Assembly: GCA_964625225.1 (NCBI GenBank)
Contig: CAZVAR010000002.1
Span: 1-64,000, forward strand
DNA: 64,000 nt
DNA from: CAZVAR01 sp964625225
GTDB lineage: Bacteria > Pseudomonadota > Alphaproteobacteria > JAJUGE01
Reading direction: 5' to 3'
Below, piece after piece: positions 15,825-24,163 of this stretch (within the stretch, counting starts at the first letter, position 1; each line of letters opens with the position of its first letter). Under the pieces are notes generated by a model that worked only from the letters and a program-made list of their open reading frames with translations, did no database searches and was not told where the DNA came from. The translations under genes and the position numbers were made by a program.

Positions 15825-16442
15825 ATGGCCGCCGCCCTTCATCCGTCCAAGGCAAAGCTCCTCGATGCCGCGCTCAAGGTGATCCGCACGAAGGGCTACA
15901 CGGCCACACGTATCGAGGATGTTTGCGACGCGGCGGGGGTGACCAAGGGCAGCTTCTTCCATCACTTCCGGAGTAAGGAGGAACTGGCGGTCGCGGCCAC
16001 CGACTATTGGTCGGCGATCACCGGGGAGCTGTTCGCCCGCGCCCCGTACCACCGGCACGCGGACCCGCTCGACCGGGTGCTCGGCTACCTCGATTTCCGC
16101 AAGGCTCTACTCGAAGGCACGGTTCCGGAATTCACCTGCCTTGTCGGCACCATGGTGCAGGAGGTCTACGAGACCGACCCCGCGATCCGGGACGCCTGCG
16201 ACCGCAGCATCAGCGGCCATGCCGCGACGCTCGAGCAAGACATCGCGGAGGCGATGACGCGATACGACGTGCGGGCGGACTGGACCGCGCAAAGCCTCGC
16301 TCTGCACATGCAGGCCGTCCTGCAGGGCGCCTTCGTTCTCGCCAAGGCGAAGGGCGGACCGGAAGTCGCCGCCGACAGCATCGACCATCTCCGCCGCTAC
16401 GTCGAGCGGCTCTTCAGACCCAGGACAGGGAGCGAGCGATGA
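15825..16442 (+). CDS. TetR/AcrR-family transcriptional repressor
   Basis: A 205-aa regulator. The N-terminal HTH is clear: LLDAALKVIRTKGYTATRIE, then VCDAAGVTKGSFFHHFRSKE (residues about 13-55). The C-terminal ligand-binding domain contains GCxVGTM-like sequence FTCLVGTMVQEVYETDPAIR. Two inverted operator-like sites overlap its promoter, so it almost certainly represses its own operon. Its stop overlaps the next ATG by four bases (ATGA), coupling it to a SnoaL-like protein and then an SRPBCC protein. The inducer is unknown. Confidence 0.88.
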   Translation: MAAALHPSKAKLLDAALKVIRTKGYTATRIEDVCDAAGVTKGSFFHHFRSKEELAVAATDYWSAITGELFARAPYHRHADPLDRVLGYLDFRKALLEGTVPEFTCLVGTMVQEVYETDPAIRDACDRSISGHAATLEQDIAEAMTRYDVRADWTAQSLALHMQAVLQGAFVLAKAKGGPEVAADSIDHLRRYVERLFRPRTGSER

Positions 16443-16882
16443 AGACCGCGCAGCACCGAAACGACGAAGCCGAGATCCGGGATCTGATCGCCCGCTGGTC
16501 GCGCGCCGTCGAGGCGAAGGACGCCGCCGCGGCCGTGGCTGCCTACACCCCGGAGACGGTTCTGTATGACGCCATTCCGCCGTATCGCACGATCGGCGCC
16601 GACGGCATACGCGCGAGGTGGGAGCGGGCGTTCCCGCACTTCCCCGAGCGGTTCCGGTCGGAGCATCGCGATCTCGCGATCGCGGTCGATGGCGACGTCG
16701 CCTTCGTCCACGGCATGCATCGCTTCGTACCCGACCCGGCAGACCATCCCTGCGGCATGACCTGGATGCGGGTGACCGCATGCTATCGCCGGATCGCGGG
16801 CCGGTGGACCGTCGCGCACGAGCATGTGTCGATCCCCTTCGATCCGATGACGGGGCGGGCCTGCACCATCACCGCACTGTGA
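16439..16882 (+). CDS. SnoaL-like / DUF4440-type NTF2-fold protein
   Basis: A 147-aa protein of the NTF2-like superfamily. Features are the N-terminal helix HRNDEAEIRDLIARWSRAVE followed by AKDAAAAVAAYTPETVLYDA and the C-terminal ITGRWTVAHEHVSIPF-like strand (here AGRWTVAHEHVSIPF). This class includes ketosteroid-isomerase-like enzymes and small-molecule binding proteins. Its ATG overlaps the TetR stop, so it is a direct member of the TetR-regulated operon. The activity is unknown. Confidence 0.8.
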   Translation: MKTAQHRNDEAEIRDLIARWSRAVEAKDAAAAVAAYTPETVLYDAIPPYRTIGADGIRARWERAFPHFPERFRSEHRDLAIAVDGDVAFVHGMHRFVPDPADHPCGMTWMRVTACYRRIAGRWTVAHEHVSIPFDPMTGRACTITAL

Positions 16883-16938
16883 GACCGGCCGGGGTACCGG
16901 CCGCGGCATCCACGCCGCTGCACCGAGGAGGACATCCG

Positions 16939-17418
16939 ATGACCCCCGACGCGAGACTGCCGGACGACCGCGAACTCGTTCTGTCCATGGTGCTTGCCGC
17001 ACCGCGCCGGAAGGTCTGGCGTTGCTGGACCGAGCCCGAGCTGCTGAAACGCTGGTTCGCGCCGGAACCGTGGACGACCCCGCACGCGGTGATGGACGTC
17101 CGGCCCGGCGGCACGAGCCTTGTCGTCATGCGCAGTCCCGACGGCCAGGACATGCCCAATCCGGGCGTCTACCTCGAAGTCGTCCCGGAGGAAAGGCTGG
17201 TCCTTACCGATGCCTATACGAAAGCCTGGGAACCCGCGGACAAGCCGTTCATGACGGCGATCCTCACCTTCGAGGATGAGGGCGAGCGAAGCACGCGGTA
17301 CACCGCGCGCGTCCGGCACTGGACCGCGGCGGACCGCGAACGACACGAGGCGATGGGCTTCCATGAGGGTTGGGCCCAGTGCGCGCGCCAGCTCGAAGCC
17401 GTCGCGCGGACCTTGTGA
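16939..17418 (+). CDS. SRPBCC (AHSA1-like) domain protein
   Basis: A 159-aa START/SRPBCC-fold protein. Typical features are LVLSMVLAAPRRKVWRCWTE, PELLKRWFAPEPWTTPHAVM and the C-terminal GFHEGWAQCARQLEAVAR helix, matching the AHSA1 group (Aha1 C-terminal-like). These proteins bind hydrophobic ligands in a deep cavity. GAGGAGG precedes the ATG at 16939. It is the third gene of the TetR operon, 56 bases after the SnoaL-like gene. The ligand is unknown. Confidence 0.82.
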   Translation: MTPDARLPDDRELVLSMVLAAPRRKVWRCWTEPELLKRWFAPEPWTTPHAVMDVRPGGTSLVVMRSPDGQDMPNPGVYLEVVPEERLVLTDAYTKAWEPADKPFMTAILTFEDEGERSTRYTARVRHWTAADRERHEAMGFHEGWAQCARQLEAVARTL

Positions 17419-17606
17419 CGGAGTCGGTTCCGACCGCCGATCGCGAGGCGCTCTCCAAGCACGCCGAGAAGGCGGCCCTGCTTCCATGTGCTCCTGCTCA
17501 AGGGCCACATGCCGGCCCAGGCGGAGGCCCGGCGGACGCGCGGGCTTACGCTGCAGCGATCCGCCACCCATATGGCGCCTCACCTGTGAGCACGAACGGG
17601 GCGTAC

Positions 17607-17852
17607 ATGACGGCGAACGAGATTGCCAGGGTCGCGCATTACCTGCGCAAGACCTTCGGAAACGACCGAATCGCGATCGAGCCGCCGGCCAAGCGCGGCA
17701 GGCCGGTCGAGGTCCGCATCGGCGACGAATTCCTCGGGATCCTCCATCGCGACGAGGACGAGGGCGAAGTGTCCTACGCGCTGCATATGACGATTCTGGA
17801 GGAGGATCTGCCGTCGGCCTGCGCCGTGCGGCCGCCGCGTCGGATCACCTGA
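17607..17852 (+). CDS. DUF3126 family protein
   Basis: An 81-aa protein matching the small alphaproteobacterial DUF3126 family: EIARVAHYLRKTFGNDRIAI, KRGRPVEVRIGDEFLGILHR, DEDEGEVSYALHMTILEEDL. The domain spans residues 2-70; the last eleven residues (SACAVRPPRRIT) look like a tail outside the domain. The function is unknown. It is probably transcribed alone; the 188 bases before it hold no recognisable gene. Confidence 0.8.
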   Translation: MTANEIARVAHYLRKTFGNDRIAIEPPAKRGRPVEVRIGDEFLGILHRDEDEGEVSYALHMTILEEDLPSACAVRPPRRIT

Positions 17853-17922
17853 CGGGCAACACCCGGTCGAGGCCGGCCGCGGCGCCGCAGCCCGGACGGA
17901 CGCATCACCAGGCGGACCGGCG

Positions 17923-18195
17923 TCAGCGGCGCGATGCCGTCCGGCGGCGATCGTTCAGCGGCTCCGGCGGCTGCTCGGGCGGCGGTTCCCGCCGCGGCAG
18001 GGGCGGCAGATCTTCGGGAATATCGGGCGGCGGACCGCGCACCGGTTCCGGCGGTGGTTCAGCAGGAGGTTCGGGAACCTGCGCCCGGCGGTCGGGTCGC
18101 GCGGCCGTCCAGACGGGCGTCGCCGCGCCGGGCTGTGGCCCGCGCAACGCCATGTCCGGTTCGTCAAATCCGATGTTCGGTACGTCGATCGTCAT
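17923..18195 (-). CDS. Proline-rich hypothetical protein (doubtful)
   Basis: A 90-aa open frame starting MTIDVPNIGFDEPDMALRGP. After residue 35 it is dominated by Pro, Arg and Glu (PPAEPPPEPVRGPPPDIPED). The N-terminal 30 residues look like real protein, but there is no clear ribosome binding site and no signal peptide. It could be a disordered protein or a fortuitous frame in GC-rich DNA. Confidence 0.35.
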   Translation of the reverse strand: MTIDVPNIGFDEPDMALRGPQPGAATPVWTAARPDRRAQVPEPPAEPPPEPVRGPPPDIPEDLPPLPRREPPPEQPPEPLNDRRRTASRR

Positions 18196-18561
18196 GGGAT
18201 CGGCCACTCGCGGATATCGAGGGCGAGCACGGCGCCGTTCGGAGCCAATGTCGCCGGGTGCGCCTTTCTCGGTCGCGCCCGCAGGCGCGACCGCGGGGCA
18301 CGCCCGACCATCGACGCCGCCGCCACGGACGCGACCATCGGCCGACGGCCCGAGCCCCGAGGAAATTGGGCTGCAAGCGGGCAAAGTCCACCGGCGCTGC
18401 CGTTGCGGCGGGCATGGCGGGCTAGAGCAGAGACGGCGGACGCCGAACCGTTCCGCGTTCCGCAAACCGCTGTAAGGTGTTGTCGGGGCGCCGTCGCCGA
18501 TCGGGACGGCCGACGAGGCCGGGCACCATAGTCCGCCCCGCCCGGCGATCAGGAGCGAGGA
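18196..18561. other. Intergenic region, nothing recognised
   Basis: About 366 bases before the phosphonopyruvate hydrolase gene. The open frames are Arg/Ala/Gly-rich shadows. It should include that gene's promoter. Confidence 0.45.
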
Positions 18562-19434
18562 ATGCCCAAGCCTTCGGAGTTCAAGAACAGGATTGCCGCG
18601 GCGCCGCTGACCCACATCATCGGGGCGCACAACCCGTTGAGCGCGCGACTGGCGGAAGCGGCCGGTTTCGACGGTATCTGGGCCAGCGGGTTCGAGCTGT
18701 CCGCGGCCTATGGCGTGCCGGATGCGAGCCTGATCTCGATGACGCAGCATCTCGAGATGACGCGCGCGATCGCCGAGGCGGTCGCGGTCCCCGTTGTCGC
18801 CGACATCGACACCGGGTACGGCAACGCGATCAACGTCATGCATGCGGTCGAGAAGTACGAGGCCGCCGGTGCGGTAGCCGTCGTGATCGAGGACAAGACG
18901 TTCCCGAAAGACACCAGCCTGCTCGCCGGAGGCCGGCAAGAGCTGGTGCGGGTGGAGGAGTTCCAGGGGAAGATCGAGGCCGCCGTTGCGGCGCGCCGTG
19001 ATCCTGACTTCATGATCGTCGCTCGGGTCGAGGCCCTGATCGCCGGCCGCGGCCAAGCCGAGGCCCGGATGCGCGGCGAGGCCTATGCCGAGGCCGGGGC
19101 GGACGCCATCCTGATCCACTCCAAGTCGAGCAGGCCGGACGAGATCGTCGCGTTCGTCGAAGGGTGGCGTCGCGACGTGCCGATCGTGATCGTCCCCACA
19201 GCCTTTCCGGAGCTCACCGAAGATGCGATCGTGGCGCTCGGCAAGGTGAAGCTGGTCATCTACGGCAATCACGCCATCCGAGCCGCCGTGACCGGCATGG
19301 AGCGGGTGTTCGCGCAGATCCGCGCCGATCGCGGCATCCACACCGTGGACCGGGAGATCGTCCCGGTCGACCGCATCTTCGAGCTCCAGGGCGTTCCCGA
19401 GATGAAGCGGCGGGAGAAGCGCTATTTACGCTAG
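18562..19434 (+). CDS. palA: Phosphonopyruvate hydrolase (PEP mutase/isocitrate lyase superfamily)
   Basis: A 290-aa TIM-barrel enzyme. The superfamily metal site is VVADIDTGYGNAINV (residues 78-92) and the gating loop is EDKTFPKDTS (110-119). Genuine PEP mutases have EDKxFPKxNS, with an asparagine (Asn122 in the mussel enzyme) that is essential for the mutase; the characterised phosphonopyruvate hydrolase has threonine at this place, Thr118. Here the residue is Thr, also numbered 118, and total length matches that enzyme. I therefore assign cleavage of phosphonopyruvate to pyruvate and phosphate, the last step of phosphonoalanine breakdown. No phosphonoalanine aminotransferase gene is beside it; an MFS carrier gene converges on it. 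Confidence 0.72.
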   Translation: MPKPSEFKNRIAAAPLTHIIGAHNPLSARLAEAAGFDGIWASGFELSAAYGVPDASLISMTQHLEMTRAIAEAVAVPVVADIDTGYGNAINVMHAVEKYEAAGAVAVVIEDKTFPKDTSLLAGGRQELVRVEEFQGKIEAAVAARRDPDFMIVARVEALIAGRGQAEARMRGEAYAEAGADAILIHSKSSRPDEIVAFVEGWRRDVPIVIVPTAFPELTEDAIVALGKVKLVIYGNHAIRAAVTGMERVFAQIRADRGIHTVDREIVPVDRIFELQGVPEMKRREKRYLR

Positions 19435-20706
19435 CCGGGGCGGGCGGACGAGAAGGGCGGCGAGCGAGCCGACGAAGGCGAGGACGGCAAAGCATGCGAG
19501 CGAGAGATCGTAGCTGCCGGACAGATCCCGGAGCACGCCCGAGAGCAGCGGCCCCGCTGCCTGCGCCAGGACCTGGACGGTCAGCGCCGCGCCGCGGATC
19601 GCACCGAAACTTTGACGGCCGAAATAGTCCGCCCACGCGACCGGCAGCATGGTGACGAGGCCGCCGATGCCGATTCCGAACAGGGCTGCTGCCAGATAAG
19701 CCTCCATTGCAGAGGAGATCGCCAGCATCAGGACCGCGCTCGCGCCGAGGGCGAGGCCAACGAACACGAGGGCGAGGCGGGTCGGCCGGCTCCTCGGCCA
19801 GAATCCGAAGCCGAAGCCGGTCGCGGCCGAGGTCAGCGAGAAGGTGCTGACCACGGTCGCCGCGACCGTCGGGTCGAGCCCGCGCTCGATCAGATAGGGG
19901 GCCTGGTGCAGGCTCACGCCCGCCTGCACCGGATAGACCAGCAGGGTGAACAGCGACAGCAGCCAGAAGGTCGGAGTCCGGAGCGCCTGCCGGCGCGTGA
20001 AGGCGGGCTCGTCCGGTGATCCCGGATGGGCGGCATGGCCGTCGGCGGCCTGCGGCCCCGGTTCGGCGCGCCGGTCCGGAACCAGCCCGAGATCCTCCGG
20101 TCGGCGCACCATGAAGAGCCAGCTCGGCACGAAGCCGACGAGCAGCACGGTGAGGCCGACCGCGACCCATCCGCCGCGCCAGCCTGCCTCCTGCATTGCG
20201 AAATGCGCGATCAGCGGCATGGCGACGAGGCCGCTCATCTGCGCCAACGTGGCGATCGAGGTGGCAAGCGGGCGGCGTGCCACGAACCAGTTATTGATGG
20301 CGCCGTAGATGCCGAGGTCGTAGGGACCCGCGAAATTCATGCGGGCGAAGCAGAAGAGGAGATAGAAGACCGGCAAGGACGGCGTCAGCGACAGCAGCAT
20401 GGTCGCCACGCCCGTGCCGAGCACCGCCAGGCAGAGCACCGTGCGCGCGCCGTTCCGATCCAGGAATGGGCCGATGAACGGGGAGGCGAACGCCGCCAGC
20501 ACGCCGCCGAGCGAGACCGCGCCGGAGAGAGCGGTACGCGACCAGCCGAACTCGTCCGTCATCGGGGTGACGAAGATCGACAGGGTGGCGACCGCCGGCC
20601 CCTGCCGGGAAAACCCGGCACAGCAGACGCAGGCGAGCACGATCCAGCCATAGAAGAACGGCAGCCGATCGGTCAGCACGCGCGGGAGCGGCTGCCGCAT
20701 GCTCAT
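19426..20706 (-). CDS. MFS transporter
   Basis: A 426-aa carrier with about twelve transmembrane segments, of the monocarboxylate/oxalate-formate-like MFS branch (FFYGWIVLACVCCAGFSRQG, SIFVTPMTDEFGWSRTALSG). The central loop after TM6 (RRAEPGPQAADGHAAHPG) is hydrophilic. The start at 20706 or 20700 (both ATG) is equally possible. The 3' end overlaps the convergent phosphonopyruvate hydrolase by nine bases. The substrate may be a small organic anion; a link to phosphonopyruvate metabolism is only positional. Confidence 0.85.
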   Translation of the reverse strand: MSMRQPLPRVLTDRLPFFYGWIVLACVCCAGFSRQGPAVATLSIFVTPMTDEFGWSRTALSGAVSLGGVLAAFASPFIGPFLDRNGARTVLCLAVLGTGVATMLLSLTPSLPVFYLLFCFARMNFAGPYDLGIYGAINNWFVARRPLATSIATLAQMSGLVAMPLIAHFAMQEAGWRGGWVAVGLTVLLVGFVPSWLFMVRRPEDLGLVPDRRAEPGPQAADGHAAHPGSPDEPAFTRRQALRTPTFWLLSLFTLLVYPVQAGVSLHQAPYLIERGLDPTVAATVVSTFSLTSAATGFGFGFWPRSRPTRLALVFVGLALGASAVLMLAISSAMEAYLAAALFGIGIGGLVTMLPVAWADYFGRQSFGAIRGAALTVQVLAQAAGPLLSGVLRDLSGSYDLSLACFAVLAFVGSLAALLVRPPRLA

Positions 20707-20977
20707 TCGGGGCAATTGCGGACCATCCTGTCCGGTAGCGAGAAGGCAGTGGCACGGCGCCGCGGACCTGCGCAGCATCCGCCCGGAGCATGGAAGCCGC
20801 GTGGCTGCCGATCAAGATGCTTCGGCGCCGGGCGTATTCCCCGCGCTCTCGATCCGCCGGGCGATTCATGCGTTCTTCGGCGCGCCCGGAGGTGTACCGT
20901 GCTGGAGGAGGACGGGGTCGCTGCACGCCTGCGCCGTCGGCCCTGATGCGATAAAACAACCAATCAGAGGTGTGCTC

Positions 20978-22054
20978 ATGTGGCCCGATAGCAGAATCGT
21001 CGATCTTTTCGGAATCGAGCATCCGATCTTGCTTGCGCCGATGGCAGGGGCGACCACGCCGGATCTCGCCATCGCCGTCGCGGAAGGGGGCGGGCTCGGC
21101 GCGCTCGGATGCGCGACCTCCAGCCCGGAGCGGATCCGGCAGAACATGGGCGTGATCCGCCAGCGCACGAACCGGCCGATCAACGTCAATTTCTTCACGC
21201 ATACGCCGCCGCGGCCGGATGCCGACCGCGAGGCGGCCTGGAAGACAAGGCTGTGCGGCTACCACGCCGAGCTCGGGATCGATGCCGACGCAACGGCGCC
21301 GAACGTCAACCGTACCCCGTTCGACGAGACGATGTGCCGGACGGTCGAGGAACTGAGGCCCGAAGTCGTCAGCTTCCACTTCGGCCTTCCGGAGCCGGCG
21401 CTGCTGGAGCGGGTCAAGGCGGCGGGATGCAAGGTCATCGCCTCGGCCACGACGGCCCGCGAAGCGAAATGGCTGGCCGACCGCGGCTGCGATGCCGTCA
21501 TCGCGCAGGGCTACGAGGCGGGCGGGCATCGCGGGATGTTCCTGACGGAGAACGTGGCCTCGCAGGCGGGGACGCTGGCGCTGGTGCCGCAGGTCGTCGA
21601 CGCCGTGGAAGTGCCGGTCATCGCGGCCGGCGGCATCGCCGACGCCCGCGGCATCGCGGCGGCCTTTGCCCTCGGCGCTTCCGCCGTTCAGCTCGGCACT
21701 GCTTATCTCTTCTGCCCGGAGGCCAATGTCACGGCCCTCCACCGGGAAGCCTTGCGGGCTGCACGCGACGACGACACCGCCATGACCAACGTGTTCACGG
21801 GCCGACCGGCCCGTGGCGTGATCAATCGCGTGATGCGCGACCTCGGCCCGATCGCCGACGATGCTCCGGCCTTTCCGCTGGCAGCGGGTGCGCTCGCGCC
21901 GCTCAGGGCGGCCGCCGAAGCGCAGGGATCGGCCGACTTCTCCGCGCTCTGGTCCGGACAGGCGGCCGCACTCTGCCGCGAAATGCCGGCCCGCGAGCTC
22001 ACACAGCTCCTGGCGCGCGAGGCACTGGACCGTCTCGGCTTCCTCGCCGGTTGA
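20978..22054 (+). CDS. Nitronate monooxygenase (2-nitropropane dioxygenase family)
   Basis: A 358-aa FMN-dependent TIM-barrel protein: RIVDLFGIEHPILLAPMAGA at the start, GYEAGGHRGMF (FMN-phosphate region, about residue 180) and AAGGIADARGIAAAFALGAS. The histidine of EAGGHRG is the family hallmark. Such enzymes oxidise propionate-3-nitronate or alkyl nitronates in the cytoplasm; some relatives reduce quinones. It is divergent from the MFS gene across a 271-base spacer without other genes. Confidence 0.87.
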   Translation: MWPDSRIVDLFGIEHPILLAPMAGATTPDLAIAVAEGGGLGALGCATSSPERIRQNMGVIRQRTNRPINVNFFTHTPPRPDADREAAWKTRLCGYHAELGIDADATAPNVNRTPFDETMCRTVEELRPEVVSFHFGLPEPALLERVKAAGCKVIASATTAREAKWLADRGCDAVIAQGYEAGGHRGMFLTENVASQAGTLALVPQVVDAVEVPVIAAGGIADARGIAAAFALGASAVQLGTAYLFCPEANVTALHREALRAARDDDTAMTNVFTGRPARGVINRVMRDLGPIADDAPAFPLAAGALAPLRAAAEAQGSADFSALWSGQAAALCREMPARELTQLLAREALDRLGFLAG

Positions 22055-22279
22055 AGCCCCGACCGAACGGGCCGAGCATCGCCTCGGCCCTCGCCGGACC
22101 GGAATCCGGGATCGGGAACCGTCGGACGTTCGAGGCAGGGGACTTCGCCCCGGCCGGGCGGTCGCGCCCAGGCGGATCCGTGACGAGGGAGGAGGGCGCC
22201 GTGATGCTCCGGGCGAGAATCGCGACGCGCAACGGTCACCCCGTTCGTACCTGCCGCCACAATCCGGAAGGAGGACCCT

Positions 22280-22693
22280 ATGTACGTTCAGCCCTACCTG
22301 TTCCTCGACGGCCGCGCCGAGGAGGCGATCGAGTTCTATCGCAGCGCGCTCGGCGCGGAGGTGATGCTGCTGATGCGCTTCAAGGACTGTCCGGAACCCC
22401 CCGATCCCGGCATGGTCCCGTCCGCCGGCGACGACAAGGTGATGCATGCCAGCCTCCGCATCGGCCACACGACGATCATGCTGTCCGACGGCCGGTGCAT
22501 GGGACAACCCAGCTTTCAGGGCTTCGCGCTGTCGCTCACGGTGCCCGACGAGGCGGCGGCGGACCGCCTGTTCGCCGCGTTGTCGGACGGTGGGCAGGTA
22601 CAGATGCCGCTCGCCAGGACCTTCTTTTCCCCGCGTTTCGGCATGGTCGCCGACCGGTTCGGGGTATCCTGGATGATCAATGTGGCGCCCTGA
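22280..22693 (+). CDS. PhnB/YjdN-like VOC family protein
   Basis: A 137-aa single-domain glyoxalase-fold protein: VQPYLFLDGRAEEAIEFYRS, then MHASLRIGHTTIMLSDG and the ending RFGMVADRFGVSWMINVAP are typical of the PhnB (3-demethylubiquinone methyltransferase-like) group. The function of the group is unknown. GGAGG is eight bases before the ATG. It stands alone. Confidence 0.85.
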   Translation: MYVQPYLFLDGRAEEAIEFYRSALGAEVMLLMRFKDCPEPPDPGMVPSAGDDKVMHASLRIGHTTIMLSDGRCMGQPSFQGFALSLTVPDEAAADRLFAALSDGGQVQMPLARTFFSPRFGMVADRFGVSWMINVAP

Positions 22694-23070
22694 GACACCC
22701 GGTCAGGTTCATCCCTCCTCGGCCCGGAGGACGGTGTCCGACCGCGAACCGTCACGGACCGGTGTCCTTTGCCGTTGGGTGGAGGGCAACCCGCTCGCGC
22801 CGAGCATGCCTTTGACGGCTATTGCGGCAATTCCTCGAGTAGGATGAAGTATCCGACGCTGACCGAAGCGCAGGGGGATTGTCCCGTATCCGGCACCGAG
22901 GTCGACTCCGTGTCGACGTCCGCCGGTCGTGGCGGCTGATGTTCATCGACCGATGCATACGTTTGTCGACATTCTTCGATCTGCCGGCCGCAGGAGGGAA
23001 GATCCCGTTTGCGCGGGTGCGGGCCGCCGCCGCAGAATGACGGTGCGGACCCTTGCCAGGAGTGCCCGCG
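22694..23070. other. Intergenic region, no convincing gene
   Basis: It contains one 31-codon frame at 22844-22939 (MKYPTLTEAQGDCPVSG...) that reads like protein but is too short to trust, and nothing else. It should contain the promoter of the oxidoreductase-dctPQM unit. Confidence 0.4.
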
Positions 23071-24072
23071 ATGAAGGTCGGCCTCTATCTCGCGACCCAG
23101 TTCACCCCCGGCACGCCGATCGGCCCGCAGGTCGACAATTTGGTGGAGCAGGTCCGGGTCGCCAGGGCGAACGGCTTCGCCTCGCTCTGGGCGGCCCAGC
23201 ACTTCATTACCGCGCCCGTTCAGATGTTCCAGACCATGCCGTTGCTGGCACGTTTGCTGCCGGAGGCGGAGGGTATGACCGTCGGGCCGAACATTCTCGT
23301 CTTCCCGCTGTTGCATCCGGTCCTGGTTGCCGAGGAGGCGGCGACGATGGACTGGCTCAGCGACGGCCGCTTCGTGCTCGGGGTCGGCATCGGCTATCGG
23401 GAAGCGGAGTTCCGTGCCTTCGGTGCGGATCTCGGGCACCGGATCGGGCGCCTGACGGAGGGGCTGGAGCTGGTGCGCCGGCTCTGGGCCGAGGACCGGG
23501 TGACCCATCGCGGCCGGCACTTCGTGCTCGAGGATGTCGGCATCAGCCTGAAACCGAAACAGTCCGGAGGGCCGCCCGTCTGGGTCGCTGCCGTGGTCGA
23601 CAAGGCGATCGAGCGCGCCGCCGTGATCGGCGATGCGTGGCTGATAACCTTCTATCCGACGGTGAGGGCGCTGACCGGCCAGCTCGATCGCTACCGCTCC
23701 GCACGCGCCGCCGCCGGTCTTCCGCCCGCGCTCGAACATCCGATCTGCCGCGAATGCCACGTCGGTGCGGACATGGCCTCCGCGTTGGCCGAGGCGCGCG
23801 GGCCGTTGCAGTACAAATACGCGGCCTATGCCTCCTGGGGGCAGGACCGGATCCTTGCCGAGGAGGACCGCTTCGACCAGCCGTTCGACGATTTCGTGCG
23901 CGACCGCTTCATCATGGGCGACGAGGTCTGGGTGCGCGACGAGCTGGCCCGCTATCGCGAGACGCTCGGAGTCGGGCATTTCGTGATGCGGATGCAATGG
24001 CCGGGGCTGGAGCAGAAATCGGTGCTGAAGAGCATCGAGCGCCTCGGCCGCATCGTCGGGACGATGCGGTGA
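23071..24072 (+). CDS. LLM-class flavin-dependent oxidoreductase
   Basis: A 333-aa bacterial-luciferase-like TIM barrel (MKVGLYLATQFTPGTPIGPQ, ANGFASLWAAQHFITAPVQM, LLHPVLVAEEAATMDWLSDG, VLGVGIGYREAEFRAFGADL). Members oxidise organic substrates with FMNH2 or reduce them with F420. AGGAG is seven bases before the ATG at 23071. It lies 91 bases upstream of a dctPQM transporter on the same strand, so the transporter may bring in its substrate. The substrate itself cannot be read from the sequence. Confidence 0.87.
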   Translation: MKVGLYLATQFTPGTPIGPQVDNLVEQVRVARANGFASLWAAQHFITAPVQMFQTMPLLARLLPEAEGMTVGPNILVFPLLHPVLVAEEAATMDWLSDGRFVLGVGIGYREAEFRAFGADLGHRIGRLTEGLELVRRLWAEDRVTHRGRHFVLEDVGISLKPKQSGGPPVWVAAVVDKAIERAAVIGDAWLITFYPTVRALTGQLDRYRSARAAAGLPPALEHPICRECHVGADMASALAEARGPLQYKYAAYASWGQDRILAEEDRFDQPFDDFVRDRFIMGDEVWVRDELARYRETLGVGHFVMRMQWPGLEQKSVLKSIERLGRIVGTMR

Positions 24073-24163
24073 CGGCGCTTACGGCAGCGTTACCCCGCCC
24101 GTCACGGGCAGGGTCGAGACACATCATCCTGCGGGGGACCGCATAGCTGGGAGGGGATTGAAG

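Noticed and set aside
17419..17600. Possible remnant of a LuxR-type helix-turn-helix (LLKGHMPAQAEARRTRGLTL)
   Set aside because: The resemblance is short, has no frame continuity into a regulator, and could arise by chance in GC-rich DNA.
18562..19434. PEP mutase of a phosphonate biosynthesis cluster
   Set aside because: The asparagine required in the EDKxFPKxNS motif is threonine, and no phosphonopyruvate decarboxylase or aminotransferase gene is near.
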